Part shown: in pieces, positions 8,442 through 16,552 of the stretch
How the letters are laid out: each line of letters opens with the position of its first letter
Numbering within the stretch: the stretch's first letter is position 1
DNA from: JBCBGF01 sp039193455
Lineage (GTDB): Bacteria > Pseudomonadota > Alphaproteobacteria > Rhodobacterales > Rhodobacteraceae
DNA length: 64,000 nucleotides
Reading direction: 5' to 3'
Assembly: GCA_039193455.1 (NCBI GenBank)
Contig: JBCCWO010000005.1
Location: 62,001 to 126,000, forward strand
Position numbers and translations under genes: made by a program
Notes under the pieces: generated by a model
Databases searched by the model: none
What the model was told of the DNA's origin: nothing
Seen by the model: the letters and a program-made list of their open reading frames with translations, nothing else

Positions 8442-9388
8442 CACGCGTCACCCTTTTGGCGGGCGGGGTCGGCGGCGCAAAGATGGCCGAAGGCTTTGCG
8501 GCTTTGGACGACGTGGACCTGACAGTGATCGGCAATGTCGCCGATGATGAAGAGTTCCATGGCCTCTGGGTGTCGCCCGACATCGACACGATGCTCTACA
8601 CGTTGGCAGGCCGGATCAACCGCGATCAGGGTTGGGGCGTAGCCGATGAGGGGCAACGCGCGCTGGATGTTCTGAGCGACCTGGGCGCTGATACCTGGAT
8701 GTTTCTGGGCGACCGCGACTTCGGGCTGCACATCTACCGGACCGAACGGCTGCGGCGCGGGGACCGGCCCACGGATGTGACCGCCGAGATCTCGCGGCGC
8801 TTTGGGATCGCGGCAAGGATTGTCCTGCCAACCAATGATCGCGTGCAGACGCGGGTGCGCACCGCGGCGGGGTGGCTGAGCTTTCAGGAATACTTCGTGC
8901 GCGAGCGCTGCGCGCCCGACGTTCTGGAATTGCATTGTGACGGCATCGAGACGGCGCGGATGACAGAGGAAGCACGCGCCGCGCTGTCTGAGGCGGATCT
9001 GATCGCCATCGCCCCGTCGAACCCGCTGGTGAGCATTGCGCCGATCCTTGGCATCCCGGGTCTGCGCGAGGCTGTGGCTGACGCCTCTGCCCCGGTCGTC
9101 GCGGTGTCGCCGCTGATCGCGGGCAAGGTGGTGAAGGGCCCGGCGGACCGGATGATGGCCGGGCTTGGCCACCGCGCAGACGCTGTGGGCATCGCCGCGA
9201 TCTATCGGGGGCTGGCCCAGCACCTGTTGATCGACACGGCCGACGCGGCGCTTGCGACCGAGATTGCGGCGCTTGGCGTGACGCCCCACATTGCCGATAT
9301 CCTGATGCCCGATACGGCGGGCAAAGCGCGGCTGGCCCGCGACGTCTTGAACGTTGCAGCGCAGTCCAGCAACGGGCGGGCGGCGTGA
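8438..9388 (+). CDS. cofD: 2-phospho-L-lactate transferase (F420-0 synthesis)
   Basis: A 316-residue CofD/FbiA protein. It begins with the nucleotide-binding LLAGGVGGAKMAEGF and contains the family blocks GNVADDEEFHGL, SPDIDTMLYTLAG, LGDRDFGLH and IAPSNPLVSI. It transfers a phospho-lactyl (or phosphoenolpyruvyl or phosphoglyceryl) group from the GDP-activated product of CofC to FO, giving F420-0 or an analogue. ATGA overlap with cofH. The sequence alone does not show which three-carbon side chain is used. Confidence 0.96.
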   Translation: MTRVTLLAGGVGGAKMAEGFAALDDVDLTVIGNVADDEEFHGLWVSPDIDTMLYTLAGRINRDQGWGVADEGQRALDVLSDLGADTWMFLGDRDFGLHIYRTERLRRGDRPTDVTAEISRRFGIAARIVLPTNDRVQTRVRTAAGWLSFQEYFVRERCAPDVLELHCDGIETARMTEEARAALSEADLIAIAPSNPLVSIAPILGIPGLREAVADASAPVVAVSPLIAGKVVKGPADRMMAGLGHRADAVGIAAIYRGLAQHLLIDTADAALATEIAALGVTPHIADILMPDTAGKARLARDVLNVAAQSSNGRAA

Positions 9389-10002
9389 TGCGCACGTTGA
9401 TCACCGTGCCGATGAAGAACCCGCGTGCCGCGAAGACGCGCCTGCGCGGGGCGCTGAGCGACCCGGCGCGGGACCGTTTGGTGCGGCTGCTCTATCGGCG
9501 GACGCTTGAGTTTCTGGGACCGGTCGCGCGGAACCACGGCGCGTCTCTTGCGGTTGTCACCGGCGACACTGTGGCCGCAGACATGGCGCGCACCGCTGGT
9601 CTTGCGGTGATCGGGGAACCTCAAGACACGGACCTGAGCGGGGCGCTTATGGCGGCGGGGCACTGGGCCGTGGATCGCGGCTATGATCGGCTGTGCATCA
9701 TCCCAGCGGACCTTGCGGCCCCCCTTGCCACCGATATGGATCGTCTGTTGAGCAGCAACGCCGCCGTCACCATCTGCCCGTCGGTCGACCGGGGCACCAA
9801 CGCTTTGCTGCTGTCGCCCCCCGATGCCATCCGCTTTCGCTATGGGCCAGCCTCGGCCCTGCGGCATCTGGAGGAAGCGCAGGCCAATGGGCTTACCGCC
9901 GTGCTCCTGCCGCTCGAAAGCCTGAGCTTTGACATCGACACCAGCGCGTGCCTGACCCGCGCGTTGGACGTCGTCCCCGAGCTGCAACAGGCCTGCTCAT
10001 GA
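9388..10002 (+). CDS. cofC: 2-phospho-L-lactate guanylyltransferase
   Basis: A 204-residue nucleotidyltransferase of the CofC/FbiD family. It starts TVPMKNPRAAKTRL, the NTP-binding loop, and has IIPADLAAPL for metal and substrate binding, then SVDRGTNALLLSPPDAI. It activates a three-carbon phospho-acid with GTP for CofD. The ATG at 9388 shares its A with the cofD TGA; a GTG one codon earlier is possible but less likely. Known homologues differ in using 2-phospholactate, phosphoenolpyruvate or 3-phosphoglycerate, and I cannot assign this one. Confidence 0.93.
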   Translation: MRTLITVPMKNPRAAKTRLRGALSDPARDRLVRLLYRRTLEFLGPVARNHGASLAVVTGDTVAADMARTAGLAVIGEPQDTDLSGALMAAGHWAVDRGYDRLCIIPADLAAPLATDMDRLLSSNAAVTICPSVDRGTNALLLSPPDAIRFRYGPASALRHLEEAQANGLTAVLLPLESLSFDIDTSACLTRALDVVPELQQACS

Positions 10003-10772
10003 GGGACGCGGTCACGCTATTGCCGGTCCCCGGTGTTCCGGACATTCGTCCGGGCGACGATCTGGCTGATATTCTGGGCACCGCGCTTGCGGCAGCCGGC
10101 GGTGTGGCGGCGGGCGATATCCTGTGTCTTGCGCATAAGGTCGTCTCTAAGGCCGAGGGCAATGTGGTCGACCTGGCCAGCGTGCGCCCGTCGCAAGAGG
10201 CGGTGAAGCTGGCCAAGGAGCTGAACAAGAACCCCGCAAAGGTGGATGTCATCCTGGGCCAGACGGCGCGCGTGGTGCGGGCATTCAAACGCCCGGAGCA
10301 GAACGAAGGCACACTGATTTGCGAGCACCGGCTTGGCTTTATCTCGGCCAATGCGGCCGTGGACGAATCCAATACCGAAGGCGACAATACCGTCATCACC
10401 TTGCCCAACGATCCCGACGCCAGCGCCCGCCGGTTGGGCCGCGCGCTGGAAGAGCGGTTCGGGGTGACGCTTGGGGTGGTGATCACCGATACATTCGGGC
10501 GACCGTGGCGGTTGGGTCAGGTGAACGTGGCCATCGGGCTTTATCGCGTTCCTGCCAAAACTTCGGACATTGGCGGAACCGATGCTTGGGGACGGCCCTT
10601 GTCGGTCACCGAACCCGCGCTCAGCGACGAGCTTGCGGCGGCCTCGGGCCTGGTGATCGCCAAGGCCGCAAAGACCCCGCTTGTCCGCGTACGCGGCGTT
10701 GCCTGGGATCCCGATGAGACAACAAGCGCGGGCGATATCCTGCGCAACAGCAAAGAGGATATGTTCCGATGA
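9999..10772 (+). CDS. cofE: Coenzyme F420-0:L-glutamate ligase, single-domain
   Basis: A 257-residue F420 gamma-glutamyl ligase that adds glutamates to F420-0 with GTP. Family landmarks are LAHKVVSKAEG near the N terminus and TDTFGRPWRLGQVNVAIG in the second half. The length matches archaeal CofE; the extra C-terminal nitroreductase-like domain of mycobacterial FbiB is absent. That domain reduces dehydro-F420-0 when phosphoenolpyruvate is the precursor, so its absence favours a saturated precursor or a separate reductase. I start it at the ATG overlapping the cofC stop, since codons further upstream lie inside cofC. Confidence 0.96.
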   Translation: MRDAVTLLPVPGVPDIRPGDDLADILGTALAAAGGVAAGDILCLAHKVVSKAEGNVVDLASVRPSQEAVKLAKELNKNPAKVDVILGQTARVVRAFKRPEQNEGTLICEHRLGFISANAAVDESNTEGDNTVITLPNDPDASARRLGRALEERFGVTLGVVITDTFGRPWRLGQVNVAIGLYRVPAKTSDIGGTDAWGRPLSVTEPALSDELAAASGLVIAKAAKTPLVRVRGVAWDPDETTSAGDILRNSKEDMFR

Positions 10773-11437
10773 CACTGGCCATCATTGGCGGCACCGGCCC
10801 GCAGGGAAAGGGGTTGGCCTTGCGCTTTGCCCGCGCGGGACGGGCCGTGGCGCTGGGTTCGCGCGATGGGGCGCGGGCGGCGGAAATCGCAGCCGAGTTG
10901 AGCGCGCAACTGCCCGACGGCAGCGCCCCGATCACCGGCCACACCAATGCGGACGCCGTGGCCGCAGCGGAAGAGATGGTGATCCTTGCCGTTCCATGGT
11001 CCGGCCATAACGCAACGCTGGAGGCGATCAAGGACGGTCTCAGCGGTAAGATCCTGGTCGATATCGTGGTGCCTTTGAAAGAGGGTGATCCGAAGAAGGT
11101 TGATATGCCCCCGGAAGGCTCGGCCACCGAGGCGGCCCAGGCGCTCTTAGGCCCCGAGATCCCGGTGATGGGCGCGCTGCACAACATCTCGGCCCACACG
11201 CTCAACGACCTGGACGCAAGCATCAATTGCGATGTCCTTGTCTGCGGCAACGGGCTGGACCCCCGCAAAAGGGTCATGGCGCTGGTCGAAGAGCTGGGCG
11301 TTACCGCCTATAACGCGGGCGATGCCGAGGCCGCGCGTTGCATCGAGGCAATCACGCCAATTCTGATCCGTATCAATATCTCAAAAGCCGTCCCCTTCAG
11401 CCATGCTGGTCTGAAGATCTGGGCGCCCGGAACATAG
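10769..11437 (+). CDS. npdG: NADPH-dependent F420 reductase
   Basis: A 222-residue F420H2:NADP+ oxidoreductase. The N-terminal IIGGTGPQGKGLALRFARAG is the dinucleotide-binding loop, followed by GSRDG, which fits selection for the NADP phosphate. VPWSGH, DIVVPL and GALHNISAHTL are typical of the Fno/NpdG family. It interconverts NADPH and reduced F420, here most likely charging F420 for reductases. It overlaps cofE by 4 bases and is followed 13 bases later by the F420-dependent oxidoreductase. Confidence 0.95.
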   Translation: MTLAIIGGTGPQGKGLALRFARAGRAVALGSRDGARAAEIAAELSAQLPDGSAPITGHTNADAVAAAEEMVILAVPWSGHNATLEAIKDGLSGKILVDIVVPLKEGDPKKVDMPPEGSATEAAQALLGPEIPVMGALHNISAHTLNDLDASINCDVLVCGNGLDPRKRVMALVEELGVTAYNAGDAEAARCIEAITPILIRINISKAVPFSHAGLKIWAPGT

Positions 11438-11450
11438 CACGGAGGGTTAC

Positions 11451-12452
11451 ATGGAATTCGGAATCACCTTCAAAGGGTTTATGGAGCCCGACCGCGCCCG
11501 CAAACTGGTCGCCCAGGCCGAAGAGGCGGGGTTCACCTATTGCTGGTTCTACGACAGCCACATCCTGTGGCGCGAAAGCTACCCGGCGATGGCGATGTGC
11601 ATGGAGCATACCAAGACCATGCGCTTTGGCCCCTGTGTCACGAACCCCAACACCCGCGAATGGTCGGCGGCGGCGTCGCTTTTCGGCTCGCTCGCGCTGC
11701 AGTCCGGCGGGCGGTTTGACATCGGCGTTGGTCGGGGCGACAGCGCCGTGCGCGTGATGGGCCGCAAGCCCGCGCGGCTGGCTGTGATGGATGAGTTTAT
11801 CGAGGTCGTGAAGGGCCTCGTACGCGGGGAAGAACGCCAATACGGCGACGTGCCAAACCCGATCCAGTTCCCCTGGGCCACGGGCTATGAGCTGCCGGTC
11901 TGGGTGGCGGCCTATGGGCCCAAAGCGCTCGACAGTGCGGGGCGCATGGGCGACGGGCTGATCCTGCAGATCGCGGAGCCGGCGATTTGCAAGTGGCTGT
12001 CGAGCCAGGCAATTGCCGCTGGTGAGGCGCACGGGCGCGACATGTCGAACTATCGCATCATGGCTGCGGCACCCGCCTTCTTTGGCGATATGGACGCCTG
12101 TCGCGAGGCCACGCGGTGGTTCCCGGCGATGGTCGGCAACCACGTGGCCGATATTGTCGAGAAATACGGGACGGACCGCGAAGACATCCCGCCGTCGCTG
12201 ACCGCCTATGTCAAAGACCGCAAGGGCTATGACTATTCCAAGCACGGGCAGTCCGATAACCCCTATCTCGACTTCATCACCGATGACATCATCGACGGCT
12301 TTGCCGTGCTGGGCACACCGGACGATCACATTGCCAAGCTAAAGGTGTTGGAAGAGGTGGGGATCACCCAGTTCAACATCTATCTCGACAACGGCGATGA
12401 AGAGAACATCATCGCCGAATACGGGCGCACGGTGATCCCGGCGATGCGCTAG
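11451..12452 (+). CDS. LLM-class F420-dependent oxidoreductase
   Basis: A 333-residue luciferase-like TIM-barrel oxidoreductase. It opens MEFGITFKGF and contains CWFYDSHILWRE, VTNPNTREW, DIGVGRGDSAVR and VWVAAYGPKAL, all in the expected order for F420-dependent members. It resembles the group named after Colwellia CPS_4043 (recalled, not searched). It probably uses F420H2 made by the upstream npdG to reduce an unknown substrate. CGGAGG lies 7 bases before the ATG. It is the last gene of the F420 operon; a strong hairpin follows the stop. FMN-dependent relatives exist, so cofactor use is inferred from the operon. Confidence 0.88.
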   Translation: MEFGITFKGFMEPDRARKLVAQAEEAGFTYCWFYDSHILWRESYPAMAMCMEHTKTMRFGPCVTNPNTREWSAAASLFGSLALQSGGRFDIGVGRGDSAVRVMGRKPARLAVMDEFIEVVKGLVRGEERQYGDVPNPIQFPWATGYELPVWVAAYGPKALDSAGRMGDGLILQIAEPAICKWLSSQAIAAGEAHGRDMSNYRIMAAAPAFFGDMDACREATRWFPAMVGNHVADIVEKYGTDREDIPPSLTAYVKDRKGYDYSKHGQSDNPYLDFITDDIIDGFAVLGTPDDHIAKLKVLEEVGITQFNIYLDNGDEENIIAEYGRTVIPAMR

Positions 12453-12455
12453 GGT

Positions 12456-12483
12456 TAGGCCGCCCGGTTGGTCGGGCGGCCTA
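12456..12483. terminator. Bidirectional hairpin terminator between the F420 operon and putR
   Basis: TAGGCCGCCCG (12456-12466) and CGGGCGGCCTA (12473-12483) form a perfect 11-bp stem with a 6-base loop. It starts 4 bases after the LLM gene stop and includes the putR stop codon. No long T run follows on either side, so rho-independent strength is uncertain, but the stem is GC-rich and the position between convergent genes fits. Confidence 0.75.
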
Positions 12484-12975
12484 CACCCCGCTTTCCTTCA
12501 CGGTCTCCATCGCAACATAGGTGGACGAACTGGCCACCTGTGGCAGGCCCGAGATCTGTTCGCCCAGCACGCGACGATAGCCCGCGATGTCGCGTGTGCG
12601 CACCTTGAGCAGATAGTCGAACGCCCCGGCGATCATGTGGCATTCCTCGATCTCTGGCACCTCCTGCACGGCGGCGTTGAACGCCAACAACGTGGCCTCG
12701 GTCGTGTCGCGCAGGCGCACCTGGGCGAAGGCGACGTGGTTTCGATCCAGCTTGGCAGGGTTCAACACCGCCCGGAAGCCCAGGATGAACCGCTCTTCCA
12801 CCAGACGCTTCAACCGCAAGCCACAGGGCGTCTTTGAGATGCCGATGGTCTTGGCAAGTTCGGTCACCGGCATCCGGCCCTGGGTCGCCAACACCCGCAC
12901 AAGTCGTGTGTCGATTGGGTCAAGTGGCCCATCAGGGTCGCCACAAGTAATACTATCGTCCATATTTGGCATCAT
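12481..12975 (-). CDS. putR: Lrp/AsnC-family proline-use regulator
   Basis: A 164-residue Lrp/AsnC regulator. The N-terminal helix-turn-helix covers DTRLVRVLATQGRMPVTELA through LKRLVEERFI. The C-terminal RAM ligand-binding domain ends VAMETVKESGV. Divergent pairing with putA is the classic PutR arrangement in Alphaproteobacteria, where it activates putA in the presence of proline. I start at 12975, where AAGGAC sits upstream of two adjacent ATG codons; 12972 and 12963 are alternatives. Codons further upstream run into the putA control region. Confidence 0.9.
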   Translation of the reverse strand: MMPNMDDSITCGDPDGPLDPIDTRLVRVLATQGRMPVTELAKTIGISKTPCGLRLKRLVEERFILGFRAVLNPAKLDRNHVAFAQVRLRDTTEATLLAFNAAVQEVPEIEECHMIAGAFDYLLKVRTRDIAGYRRVLGEQISGLPQVASSSTYVAMETVKESGV

Positions 12976-12995
12976 ATTTGTCCTTATGGACCCGA

Positions 12996-13031
12996 TTTCC
13001 GTCAATCTTAGGAAACATGTCTTTCCGGAAA
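12996..13031. promoter_or_regulatory. Candidate PutR operator repeats upstream of putA
   Basis: The putR-putA gap holds alternating TTTCC and GGAAA half-sites: TTTCC at 12996-13000, GGAAA at 13011-13015, TTTCC at 13022-13026 and GGAAA at 13027-13031. They make one palindrome GGAAA-N6-TTTCC (13011-13026) and the abutting palindrome TTTCCGGAAA (13022-13031). Repeated half-sites suit an oligomeric Lrp-type regulator. PutR binding is inferred from position. Confidence 0.5.
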
Positions 13032-13065
13032 ATGCTACCCTTACCTCAGATCTTGGGAGCATTGC

Positions 13066-16000
13066 ATGGACACCCTCGCCGCATTGAGAGACCGAATTCG
13101 CGCGCTGCATCTAGCCGATGAAGACACCGCCCTAGGCGCGATGGTGCGCGACCATGGGCTGACCCCGGAGGATCGGGCCCAGATCTCAGCCGATGCTGCC
13201 GCGCTCATCACCGACATCCGCGCGGCCGACAGCCCGGGGCTGATGGAGGTGTTTCTTGCCGAGTACGGCCTGTCCACCGATGAGGGCATTGCGCTCATGT
13301 GTCTGGCCGAGGCGTTGTTGCGGGTGCCGGATGCGCAAACCATCGATGATCTGATCGAGGACAAGATCGCCCCCTCGGCCTGGGGTGCGCATCTGGGGCA
13401 ATCAAGCTCGTCGCTGGTCAACGCCTCGACATGGGCCCTGATGCTGACCGGCAAGGTGCTGCGCGAGCCGCAATCCGGCGGTCTGGCAGATACGTTGCAT
13501 GCTGCCGTCCGGCGATTGGGTGAGCCGGTGATCCGGGTCGCGGTCAAACGCATCATGAAGGAGATGGGGCACCAGTTTGTGCTGGGCCAGGACATCGACG
13601 ACGCCATCAGGCGCGCGGCGCAGGAAGAAGCGCAGGGCTTCACCTATTCCTACGACATGCTGGGTGAAGCGGCGCTGACGGCGGCGGATGCGGAGACGTA
13701 TTTCGACGCGTACCGTACAGCGATCACGGCCCTGGCCAAGCGTGCGACGCATCCGGACATCCGCCAGAACCCCGGCATCTCGATCAAGCTGTCGGCGTTG
13801 CATCCGCGGTATGAAGAGGGTCAGCGCACGCGGGTGATGGCTGAGCTTGTGCCCCGCGTGGCCGAGCTTGCGCGTCTGGCCCAGAGCGCGCGTATGGGCC
13901 TGAACGTCGACGCGGAAGAGGCTGATCGGCTTGAGCTTTCGCTGGACGTGATCGAGGCCGTGCTGGGCGACCCGGCGCTGGCGGGGTGGCCCGGTTTTGG
14001 CGTCGTCGTGCAGGCTTATTCCAAGCGTGCCCCTGCCGTGATCGACTGGATCTATGCGCTGGGGCAATTTCTCGACCGGCAGATCATGGTACGGCTGGTC
14101 AAGGGCGCCTATTGGGATACCGAGATCAAGCGTGCGCAGGTGGACGGTGTCACGGATTTCCCCGTGTTCACTCGAAAGGCGGCGACGGATGTGTCGTACC
14201 TGAACTGCGCCCGGCAGCTTTTGGGCCTGACCGACCGGATCTACCCGCAGTTTGCGACACACAATGCCCATACGGTGGCGGCGATCCTGCACATGGGGGC
14301 TGATCCGGCGGCTTATGAGTTTCAGCGTTTGCACGGGATGGGCGAGGCTTTGCACCGGCTGGTGATGGACCGCGCCGGGACCCGGTGCCGGATCTACGCA
14401 CCCGTGGGCGCGCATCGCGATCTCTTCGCCTATCTGGTTCGGCGGCTTCTGGAAAACGGGGCGAATTCGTCCTTTGTGAACCAGATCCTCGACGGCGACA
14501 TCGCACCCGAGGAGATTGCCCGCGATCCATATGCAGAGGCGGACGCGGCGCGGACGAATGCCGCAGTCATCGCGCCCAGCGCGTTGTTTTTGCCAGAGCG
14601 GGTCAATTCGAAAGGCTGGGATCTGCGCAATCGCGATCATCTGGCGGCATTCGAGACCGCCCGCGCGCCGTTTCACTCGCACCAATGGCGGGCCGCGCCT
14701 GTGATCGCGGGCCGCAGCAGCCCTGCGCCGGAGACCGCGGTATTCAGTCCGTCTAACCCCAACGACATCGTTGGGTACGTGGCGTTGGCGTCGGCAGCGG
14801 ATGTGGACCATGCGCTAGACGCGGCGCGGTCCTGGGTGCCGGACGCGCCAGTGACCCGCGCCCGCGTCCTGAACCGGGCGGCAGATCTCTATGAGGCCAA
14901 TGCGGGCGAGCTTTTTGCCGCCCTGGCGCGCGAGGCCGGAAAGACCCCGACCGACGCTGTGGCCGAACTGCGCGAGGCAGTGGATTTCCTGCGTTACTAT
15001 GCCAGCGAGATCGCCCGCCTGCCCGCCCTGCCCCCGCGCGGCACGATCACCTGCATCTCGCCCTGGAACTTCCCGCTGGCGATTTTCACCGGACAAGTCG
15101 CCGCCGCGCTGGCCGCAGGCAACGCGGTGCTCGCCAAACCTGCCGAACCCACACCGCTGATCGCCTGCATCGCGGTACGGTTGCTGCACGAGGCCGGTGT
15201 GCCGATTGAGGCGTTGCAACTCTTGCCCGGCACAGGCGCAAGCGTTGGCGTGGCCTTGACGACCGATCCACGGGTCGATGGCATTGCTTTTACCGGCTCA
15301 ACCGCAGTGGCACAGGCGATCAATCGGGGCGCGGCGGGTGCGCTGGCCCCGGACGCGGCCCTGATTGCCGAGACGGGCGGGATCAATGCCATGATCGTCG
15401 ATTCCACCGCCCTTCCGGAACAGGCGATCAAGGATATCGTCGAAGGCGCGTTCCGATCCTGTGGTCAGCGCTGCTCGGCCCTGCGGATGCTCTATGTGCA
15501 AGAGGACATCGCCGAGGACTTTCTGCGCATGCTCTACGGGGCGATGGACGAGCTCCGGCTGGGCGATCCGTGGTCGATCGCCTCTGACGTGGGCCCGGTG
15601 ATCACCCCTATGGCGCGTGAGCGGATCGCGACCCATATCGCTGCCGCGCGGGAAGGCGGGCGTCTGCTTAAGGAGGTGCGCGGACCGGAGGATGGCCTTT
15701 ATCTTGGCCCGGCGGTGATTGAGGTGACCGGGATCGGCGCGCTGGCCGAAGAGGTCTTTGGCCCGGTGCTTCACGTGGCGACGTTCCAAGCCGAAGACAT
15801 CGACCAGATCGTTTCGGACATCAACGCCAGCGGGTACGGGCTGACCTTTGGGTTGCATACCCGGATCGACGACCGGGTCGAGCATGTCACCCGCTGTCTG
15901 TCGGTGGGTAACCTTTACATCAACCGCAACCAGATCGGCGCCATCGTCGGCTCGCAACCCTTTGGGGGCGAAGGTCTGTCGGGCACCGGCTCCAAGGCAG

Positions 16001-16548
16001 GCGGGCCGCACTATGTCCGCCGGTTCCTGCGGCCGCCCTGTCCCGGACACGCGCCGGTCGCGGGCGACGTCGTATCACTGGACGACGCGCAGCGCCTGCT
16101 CGATGCTGCCCGGACGGATACACAGGCGCAGCTTGAGGCCCGCGAACTACCCGGGCCCACGGGCGAGTCGAACCGTTGGACAACGCATCCGCGCGGCACG
16201 ATCCTGTGCCTGGGACCCAGCGCCGCGGACACACGCGCGCAGATGGAGATTGCCCAGGCACATGGCTGTGCGGCGGTGGGGATCGCCCCGGGGCTTGCAG
16301 GCGCTGGGACCCTGTCAGGGTTGCTTGACCGATCGGCGCTGACCGAACTGACGGGGTTTGCTGCCGTAGCGCTTTGGTCGGACCGCGCGGATCTGTCCGC
16401 CGCACGGGTCGCTCTGGCGGCCCGCGATGGTCCCCTCCTCCCCCTGATCGCAACCGATGCGATGGCGGAGTTTTGCGTGATCGAGCGGCACCTGTGCATC
16501 GACACGACCGCGGCCGGGGGCAATGCCTCACTCCTCGCGGCGGAGTAA
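13066..16548 (+). CDS. putA: Bifunctional proline dehydrogenase / L-glutamate gamma-semialdehyde dehydrogenase
   Basis: A 1160-residue PutA that converts proline to glutamate. The FAD proline dehydrogenase barrel spans roughly residues 170-480 (ISIKLSALHPRYE, LVKGAYWDTEIK, THNAHTVAA). The NAD-dependent aldehyde dehydrogenase follows, with the catalytic Cys803 in SCGQRCSALR and the catalytic Glu in AETGG. The final 150 residues are a degenerate extra C-terminal region seen in long PutAs. The ribbon-helix-helix DNA-binding domain of E. coli PutA is absent, which fits control by the adjacent PutR. The reactions occur in the cytoplasm and at the membrane, with electrons going to quinone. Confidence 0.97.
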   Translation: MDTLAALRDRIRALHLADEDTALGAMVRDHGLTPEDRAQISADAAALITDIRAADSPGLMEVFLAEYGLSTDEGIALMCLAEALLRVPDAQTIDDLIEDKIAPSAWGAHLGQSSSSLVNASTWALMLTGKVLREPQSGGLADTLHAAVRRLGEPVIRVAVKRIMKEMGHQFVLGQDIDDAIRRAAQEEAQGFTYSYDMLGEAALTAADAETYFDAYRTAITALAKRATHPDIRQNPGISIKLSALHPRYEEGQRTRVMAELVPRVAELARLAQSARMGLNVDAEEADRLELSLDVIEAVLGDPALAGWPGFGVVVQAYSKRAPAVIDWIYALGQFLDRQIMVRLVKGAYWDTEIKRAQVDGVTDFPVFTRKAATDVSYLNCARQLLGLTDRIYPQFATHNAHTVAAILHMGADPAAYEFQRLHGMGEALHRLVMDRAGTRCRIYAPVGAHRDLFAYLVRRLLENGANSSFVNQILDGDIAPEEIARDPYAEADAARTNAAVIAPSALFLPERVNSKGWDLRNRDHLAAFETARAPFHSHQWRAAPVIAGRSSPAPETAVFSPSNPNDIVGYVALASAADVDHALDAARSWVPDAPVTRARVLNRAADLYEANAGELFAALAREAGKTPTDAVAELREAVDFLRYYASEIARLPALPPRGTITCISPWNFPLAIFTGQVAAALAAGNAVLAKPAEPTPLIACIAVRLLHEAGVPIEALQLLPGTGASVGVALTTDPRVDGIAFTGSTAVAQAINRGAAGALAPDAALIAETGGINAMIVDSTALPEQAIKDIVEGAFRSCGQRCSALRMLYVQEDIAEDFLRMLYGAMDELRLGDPWSIASDVGPVITPMARERIATHIAAAREGGRLLKEVRGPEDGLYLGPAVIEVTGIGALAEEVFGPVLHVATFQAEDIDQIVSDINASGYGLTFGLHTRIDDRVEHVTRCLSVGNLYINRNQIGAIVGSQPFGGEGLSGTGSKAGGPHYVRRFLRPPCPGHAPVAGDVVSLDDAQRLLDAARTDTQAQLEARELPGPTGESNRWTTHPRGTILCLGPSAADTRAQMEIAQAHGCAAVGIAPGLAGAGTLSGLLDRSALTELTGFAAVALWSDRADLSAARVALAARDGPLLPLIATDAMAEFCVIERHLCIDTTAAGGNASLLAAE

Positions 16549-16552
16549 GGGC

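Noticed and set aside
13402..14811. A 469-codon minus-strand reading frame opposite putA
   Set aside because: Antisense shadow of the proline dehydrogenase coding sequence; no recognisable domain and no ribosome site.
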